This document shows positions 58,243 through 64,000 of a DNA stretch of 64,000 nt, in pieces; position 1 is the stretch's first letter, and each line of letters starts with the position of its first letter. Under the pieces are notes generated by a model. It searched no databases, was not told the DNA's origin, and was given only the letters and a program-made list of their open reading frames with translations. Where the stretch lies: positions 160,956,694-161,020,693 of the forward strand of contig NC_081405.1 of NCBI RefSeq assembly GCF_030272615.1, read 5' to 3'. Source of the stretch: Cryptomeria japonica (taxonomy: Eukaryota; Streptophyta; Pinopsida; Cupressales; Cupressaceae). The translations under genes were made by a program, and so were the position numbers.

Positions 58243-58349
58243 AGTTGTGCCGCTCCCCAAGAACCCCGCCTTCCATTGCCTCCCCATCTGTGGAATGAAA
58301 ACACCACCACGCCTCCCTCAAAGGCATTCGGCCCTGCATAATATCTCAA

Positions 58350-58392
58350 AATATATATATATATAAAACCCTAGCCCGAGTAGGGCTAGGGT
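58350..58392 (+). promoter_or_regulatory. TATA-like box and perfect 10-bp inverted repeat in G LTR
   Basis: TATATATATATAAAA ends at about 58368 and is followed by ACCCTAGCCC (58368-58377), loop GAGTA, GGGCTAGGGT (58383-58392). A TATA box just before a stem-loop is a reasonable U3/R boundary, but no transcript evidence is available. Confidence 0.4.
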
Positions 58393-59212
58393 AATAATAA
58401 TAGAAATGGTAAAATTTATAATTTAGGGGTATTTTATAATACAAAATCCCTAGCTAGGGTTTGCATGATTTTGTTTCTTTTATAAAGTTGGGAAATTTGT
58501 TATAGTAATTAAATATATACATTTATATATGTAATTATATATAAATATAAATATTTAAATACACATAAATGAAAATATAAATAGAAAGTTGTGGAAATTA
58601 AAGAATAAAACATATCTTTAGATTTTAATATTTATTTAGTGTTGTAGATTTTTAAGAGTATATAAAATCAAGTGCGCAAACATTAATTTTTTAAATCAAC
58701 CTAAGGGTATTTCTTTTAAAAAAAAAGGTGGTTGAGATTTAATTAACATACTTGGATATAGGTTTTTGGAATTAAATCTTATAGGATGTTTTTTCATCAT
58801 GGGCTTAATTGTACATTAGTTAATTTAATTTGAGCACATTTTAAGTATGGATTAAAACGAATTAATTTAAGCACATTTTAATTATGGATTAAAATGGATG
58901 CTAGGAGAATAATTTTAGTTAGCTTTCTAAAATCAATTAATGGCTACCCGAGATTAATTTTGCCTGCACCAATTAATTATCTGAATTAGTTGAATTATTA
59001 AATTTGAGTAAACAATAAAACTATTCACTTGGAATTCCGCATTTAGTTTTATTTAATTTTAAATATTTGAGCTAGTAGATCAAGTTAATCTAAACATAGT
59101 TAAGGCAAAACATGTTGAAGCATTTTATTTTTGTCACTTTAATGGTTTTAAAAGTTATGTTTAAAAAAAAAAAATTATCCCGATCTTGCCCTAAATTTTG
59201 GGCATGACATTT

Positions 59213-59224
59213 TGGTATCAGAGC
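59213..59224 (+). other. Element G primer-binding site
   Basis: TGGTATCAGAGC, exact initiator-Met-type site, three bases after the LTR end. Confidence 0.92.
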
Positions 59225-59380
59225 AAGGTTTCCACACTAGGAACCTTTCTCCACTTACGTTTCACTTTAGATTATTTAATTTATTTTATTATATTGATTT
59301 TATAGGATATTTAAATTTAATTAATTAAATATTTTTCCAAAAGAAATTAGTTATTTTATTTATTTTATTTTCCTCTTAGG

Positions 59381-60708
59381 ATGCCTCTGACTATGCGACA
59401 AGTTCGCAAGCGCGGAAGGGGTCCTAGGCGTGTGCACATAGCACGCGAAGAGTTAGCTAGGGAGGAGTCGGCTCTAGAAGAGAACCCATAAGCACCTCCC
59501 AAACAACCAAATGATCCTAACCGAAACCTCTTAGAAGCAATCCAGAACCTAATTGGCATAGTTCAAGAAACGATTCCAGCAGAGAACCCTCATGTTAGAA
59601 ATTAGGACTCTGGGAGTCATAGATCAGTTGATAGGGAACGAAGCAGGAGTCCAGCTCCTATTCCTGTAGAGAGTCAGGCTGGAAATGAGCCTGAGTTTGT
59701 GCACCTACCAGGACCACCTCCAGTGGTGGAGCCAGTTTATTTTGAGAGAGCTCGTCGGGATCCAGGGGATCTTATCAAGGAGGTCATGCACCTCCAGCCA
59801 CTATCTTTTGGGGGTTCTATCGATGGGGTAGAAGCTGAGGCATGGCTTTTGAGCTTGAGAGGTGCTTTGCACTGCGCTCTTATGAGAGCAACCTAAAAGC
59901 ACGTGTCGCAGTCTATCTATTGAGATGAACGGCCTCCACATGGTGGAGATAGGAGGAGTACAAGTGCGGATTAGTTCCTGATACTCCCACTTGGGAGATA
60001 TTTACAGAGAGGTTCAGGGAGAGGTACCTATCATAATATTTCAAATAGAGTTAGATAGACGAGTTTCATGACCTCCAACAAAAGGGCTTATCAGTAACCC
60101 AATATGAGAGCAAATTCTTTGAGCTCTTGCCTTAAATGGATTATCTAAAGGACGAGAAACTTCTCGTCAACCGCTTCATCAGAGGGTTAAATGCCGGTAT
60201 AGCTGGGCCAGTGAGGATGTCTACTCCAGAGAGCCTTCAGGTTGCTGTGGAGAAGGCACTGATAGCCGAGGAGATTCAGGTCAGACCACAGGACACTAGG
60301 GATCAGTTTTAGAATCGAAACCCTACACCTCAGACTTATGGATTCCAGAAACCACATTGGAAGGGAAATAACTGAAACTCACAGGGGTTCTCCAAACCCC
60401 CTCCTCCCCAACAGACACAACAGAACCAGAGGCAAAAGCCTCCATAGTATCAACAGGGAACAAAGCCCAAGCAGTGGCAGTCTCAGGGTTAGAGGCGAGA
60501 TCAGAGAGCGTAGGTGCCTTACACACCTCTGGCGAGGACTCAGTAATCCTCCAGGGGTGGGTATAGTCGATCCAGTAGGACAGGAGGATAGGCTTTCTCT
60601 AGGCCTCAGGGCACCCAGTTTCAGGCACGGGGTGCTTGCTTTACATGTGGAGCCATGGGGCATATGGCGAGTGATTTCCCTCAAGGTCAGATGGTAGGGA
60701 ATTAGTGG
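59381..60708 (+). pseudogene. Element G gag remnant
   Basis: ATG at 59381 opens a basic N-terminus (MPLTMRQVRKRGRGPRR). Stops follow near 59489 and 59603. The core begins LQPLSFGGSIDGVEAEAWL; the reading shifts near 59850 and continues SYESNLKARVAVYLL, with the frame shifted again before 60150 (QQKGLSVTQYESKFFELLP, FIRGLNAGIAGPV). A Gln/Pro-rich linker leads to a zinc knuckle CFTCGAMGHMASD near 60641-60680, where the last Cys is Phe. The frame runs on into the protease. Confidence 0.82.
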
Positions 60709-61254
60709 ATGGCCACTTTAAAGCCGACAGTTGGTGATATGGGCAGGTCCCATAGAGTATTCGCAGCGGTTGACAATCGCCAGGATGAGCACCAGGCCAC
60801 GGTCATTGAGGCTGCAAGTATGATCAAAGGTAACAATGTATCTATTTTGTTTGATTCAGGAGCTACTGACTCCTTTATATCTCCATTGGTTGTGGAGCAT
60901 TGCGGGCTAGTGGCAACTATACAGGGTGTCAGTTGGGAAGTGGAATTAGCTTCAGGGGCTAGAGTGTCAGTGGAATTAGAGGTTAGGGCATGTCAGCTGC
61001 AGATTGGCAAGACCACCATAGTAGTAGACCTTAGAGTGACACCACTTGGATCTTACGGTATCGTACTTGGCATGGATTGGCTTTATACCCATAGAGCCAA
61101 GATGGATTTCTTCCTGAAAAAGATCAAGTCTGAGGATGATCATGGTTCGCCCATAGTTATCACCGGGATTCAGAGACCCATGTCTCTTCGTATGATCTCC
61201 GCAATGCAGATTAAGTGGAGCATGTGAAAGGGATGTTAGCTTTTTGCTATCACT
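60709..61254 (+). pseudogene. Element G retropepsin
   Basis: Contains ILFDSGATDSFIS with the catalytic Asp at 60853-60855 in an intact D-S-G, then a flap region and VLGMDWL near 61066-61083, the usual C-terminal motif. The local frame is open to a stop at 61225-61227, with another at 61237. It would process Gag-Pol. Confidence 0.88.
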
Positions 61255-62850
61255 ATCAGTGACAGAGGAGAAGAGGAAGAAAATGAAACATCGCTTGATG
61301 ACCATCCTATCCTTAAGGGATATTCAGATGTGTTTCCTTCAAAGCTACCTCGAATGCTGCCCCGTAGAGAGATTGACTTTCATATAGACCTTGTACCAGG
61401 AGCCAAGCCAGTTTCCAAAGCACCTTATAGGATGAAAACAAATGAACTTGACGAGCTCAAAATATAGCTTGAGGAACTCCTTGAGAAGAGACATATTCAT
61501 CCTAGTGTATCCCCTTGGGGTGCACCAGTCATCTTCGTTAAGAAGAAGAATGGATCTCTCCAATTATGTATGGATTATCGGCAGTTAAATAAAGTAACCA
61601 TCAACAACTGATATCCTTTGCCCAGAATTGATGATTTATTCGACTAACTTCAGGGTGTCAAAGTCTTTTCCAAAATTGATCTAAAGTCAGGATACCATCA
61701 GCTGAGAATAGTGGAGAGTGATATCCACAAGACCGCATTTCGCATGAGATATGGTCACTATGAGTTCACCGTGGTTCCATTCGGTCTTACAAATGCTCCA
61801 GCTATTTTTATGAGCCTCATGAATGGGGTATTCCGCACATTTCTGGACCGCTTTGTAATTGTGTTCCTCGATGATATACTGATATATTCTTGGAATGAGA
61901 AGGAGCATGAGGAGCACCTAAAACAGTTATTGCAATGTTTGCGGGATAATCAGTTGTTTGGCAGTTTGTCAAAGTGTGCTTTCTTTCGGTCAGAGGTCAA
62001 GTACCTTGGGAACGTTATTTCCGGTGATGGGATCTCAATTGACCCATCAAAGATCAGGGCTATTATGGATTGGCCAGTGCCAACCAGTGTGATAGAGGTC
62101 AGGAGCTTCATGGGCTTAGCAAGTTATTACCGATGTTTTGTTGAGGGATTCTCTAGAGTCGCACATCCTATTACTTCTCTTCAGCGTAAAGGGAAGAAAT
62201 TTGAGTGGATAGAGAAGTGCAAGAAGGCCTTACAAGAACTCAAGAAGGCACTTACTAGTGCTCCCATCCTTGTTGTACCCAACCCCTCAGCTGACTTCAT
62301 GGTTTGTACAGATGCTTCACTAGAGGGTTTAGGGGTAGTTCTTATGCAGGATGGTAGGGCTATAGCTTTCGAGTCTAGGAAACTTAAGACTCATGAACTT
62401 AATTATCCTACTCCTGACCTTGAGCTCACAGTAGTAGTGCATGCACTTGTGAGGTGGAGACACTTCCTTTTGGGTCATCACTTCGAGCTACATTCAGATC
62501 ATCAGAGTCTTCAGTACATTTTCACTCAGCCAAACCTTAATGCACGTCAGAGGAGATGGATGGAGTTCTTGTGCAAATATGATTTTGACATTCACTACAT
62601 CAAAAGAAAGGAAAACGTAGTTGCAGATGCTTTGAGTAGGAGACGTCATGAGGTTTACACCATATCTATGGGCACGGATTTGAGAGACCGTATACTACAG
62701 CATTTGCCAGAGGATGGATGGTATGCAGAAGTTTGTCAGGTGATACGATCTCAGAATACTTTAGAGGGAAAATATGTGGATTATTCTTTGGAGTTTGATG
62801 GACTATTACGCCATAGAGGGCACATCTATGTACTTTCTTCCGGGGGATTG
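61255..62850 (+). pseudogene. Element G reverse transcriptase/RNase H
   Basis: Begins after the protease with DDHPILKGYSDVFP and DFHIDLVPGAKPVSKAPYRM. Stops at 61465, 61609 and 61645 interrupt the fingers region. From 61711 the frame is open 380 codons. RT has [10 protein letters not shown] (about 61672-61700), VPFGLTNAP and FLDD at 61864-61875; the thumb has [13 protein letters not shown]. RNase H has [11 protein letters not shown] near 62305 and ends VVADALSRR near 62620. The enzyme would copy RNA to DNA, and the 380-codon part is well preserved. Confidence 0.92.
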
Positions 62851-64000
62851 TGAGAGTTTATTGTCACGGAGGCTCATAGAGCTCCTTATGCAGTGCATCC
62901 TAGAGTTAAAAAGTTGCATGCTGACTTGAGGCAGTTATATCATTGGCCAGGAATGCGGCAGCTCATTGCTAAGTTAGTAGCCCGATGCCTCGAGTGTTAG
63001 AGAGTAAAGGCGGAGCACCGCCATCTAGGTGGGTTGCTCCAGTCTCATGCTATACTAGAGTGGAAGTGGGATACTATATCCATGGATTTCATCAATGGTC
63101 TTCCTATGTCTTCTCGTCGCCATGATGCCATCTTGGTGATAGTTGACAAGTTGACCAAAGTGGCTCACTTTTCACCAGTTCGAACTACCTTCACAGCACC
63201 AGCGGTAGCACAGGTGTTCTTGCGAGACATTGTCAGACTTCATGGCGTTCCATGCAAGATTATTTCTGACATGGATTCCCTCTTCACTTCTTCCTTTTGG
63301 AAGGCATTACAGGTAGCTATGGGCACTAAGCTCAATTTCAATACAACCTATCACCCAGAAACGGATGGTCAGACAGAGAGGGTTAATCAGGTGTTAGAGG
63401 ATATGCTTCGCATGTACATCATGGATCATCAGACCAGATGGGAAGAGTACCTTCCCTTAGTGGAGTTTTCCTATAACAATGGGCATCACACTTCTTTGGG
63501 GATGCCACCTTATCAGGCATTATACAATAGGCCTCACAGGACACTGTTGAGTTGGGATCGCATAGAGGACAGAGTTGCTATTGGTCCTGAGATAGTTCGG
63601 GATGTGGAACAGCAGGTGGACTTGATTAGGCAACGTCTTAGAGCGGCTCAGGATAGACAAAAAAAATATGCTGATGCGAAGAGGATAGATCGTAGCTACT
63701 TGGTTGGAGATGGAGTCTTCTTGAGAGTGCGGCCGCATAAGAGTCCAATCCGTTATGGAAAGGGTTCTAAGCTCACACCTCGCTTTGTCGAACCCTTTGA
63801 GATCCTTGAGAGGATAGGCCCAGTTGCCTACCATTTAGCATTGCCACCTAGCCTATCACGCATCCACGATGTGTTTCATGTATCAGTTTTGAGGAAATAT
63901 ATCTATGATGAGTCTCATATTTTAGATTGGGATGCCTTGCAGGTGGAGTCGGACGGGCAGCTAGCTTTGAAGCCCATTCGCATTTTGGCATGCCGAATGC
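62851..64000 (+). pseudogene. Element G integrase, 3' end outside window
   Basis: After a stop at 62851 the same frame gives the HHCC zinc module (H...H, then CLEC ending at a stop at 62998), then the catalytic core: MDFINGLP near 63081, SDMDSLFTS near 63270 and TDGQTERVNQVLED near 63360-63405, which supply the D, D and E. The GPY/F-type module PFEILERIGPVAYHLALP follows near 63795-63850, then HDVFHVSVLRKY. The last 60 bases lead into what should be the chromodomain. Only two stops interrupt 1.15 kb. Confidence 0.9.

Larger units (their letters stand above)
54988..59209 (+). repeat. Element G 5' LTR, ~4.2 kb
   Basis: The right end, GGGCATGACA, abuts the primer site. The left end is inferred at TGTGAGGCCCCACC because its start mirrors the right end (TGTCATGCCC on the complement). 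The second LTR is beyond the window, so the left boundary is not confirmed. It contains an AT microsatellite, a 34-bp hairpin array and a TATA-like box. Confidence 0.6.
54988..64000 (+). mobile_element. Element G: chromovirus-like Ty3/gypsy retrotransposon, 3' end outside window
   Basis: LTR of about 4.2 kb, Met-type primer site, then gag, protease, RT, RNase H, integrase on the plus strand in Ty3 order. RT ([10 protein letters not shown]), the integrase end (GPVAYHLALPPSLSRIHDVFHVS) and the following DWDALQV...PIRIL stretch fit the chromodomain-bearing Tekay/Del type. The chromodomain itself would begin at the window end. Coding is broken mostly by in-frame stops. Confidence 0.88.

Noticed and set aside
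57896-58244. Tyr/Ile-rich frames across the AT microsatellite
   Set aside because: They are translations of TA repeats plus the 34-bp array.
60338-60697. Plus-strand 119-codon frame within G gag
   Set aside because: The conserved zinc knuckle and the continuation to the protease are in another frame, so this one is a shadow.
1-64000. tRNA, rRNA or intact host gene
   Set aside because: No cloverleaf with matching A and B boxes, no rRNA segment and no multi-exon gene structure were seen. Primer sites resemble tRNA 3' ends only because they pair with them.

Overview
The window looks like intergenic DNA from a large, repeat-rich seed-plant genome. I see no intact host gene, rRNA or tRNA. Nearly everything recognisable is a degraded LTR retrotransposon, AT-rich, with initiator-Met-type primer sites, 5-bp target-site duplications (TSDs) and many apparent C-to-T nonsense changes. 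A gymnosperm is plausible because of the deep nesting, old elements and very long LTRs, but that is an inference.

Layout. 1-2.5 kb: unclassified AT-rich LTR/UTR-like DNA with a ~21-bp hairpin array. About 3.6-30.35 kb: one old minus-strand Ty3/gypsy element of Tat-like type (element A). It is split by four later insertions: a plus-strand Ty1/copia element (B, 4983-11555), a coding-free minus-strand element (C, 13039-15698), a solo LTR (16133-16514), and a full-length minus-strand copia element (D, 19368-26170). Taking the insertions out leaves about 10 kb carrying gag, protease, G-patch, RT, RNase H and integrase in order. A's 2.7-kb leader holds two 21-nt-phased arrays flanking a ~190-bp tandem repeat. 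30.35-33.3 kb: candidate LTR of A and unassigned AT-rich DNA. 33.3-41 kb: degenerate tandem duplications, two poly(A)-ended retroposon remnants and LTR fragments.

40976-54060: a 13-kb minus-strand LTR element (F). Its only recognised coding part is a membrane-anchor/low-complexity/retropepsin open frame; no capsid-type gag, RT or integrase was recognised. Two solo-LTR-like insertions sit in it, and unidentified plus-strand coding-like stretches lie inside. 54988-64000: a plus-strand chromovirus-like Ty3/gypsy element (G) with a ~4.2-kb 5' LTR, gag, protease, RT/RNase H and integrase, cut by the window end.

Relative order. Nesting and LTR divergence counted by eye (D about 6/448 sites, C about 19/441, B clearly more) make A oldest, then B, then C, then D. 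C and D share LTR and 3'-UTR sequence, so C looks like a non-autonomous relative of the D family. The most unusual items are the 21-nt arrays, the hairpin array with matching arm changes, the G-patch in A, and the capsid-less membrane-anchored protease frame of F.
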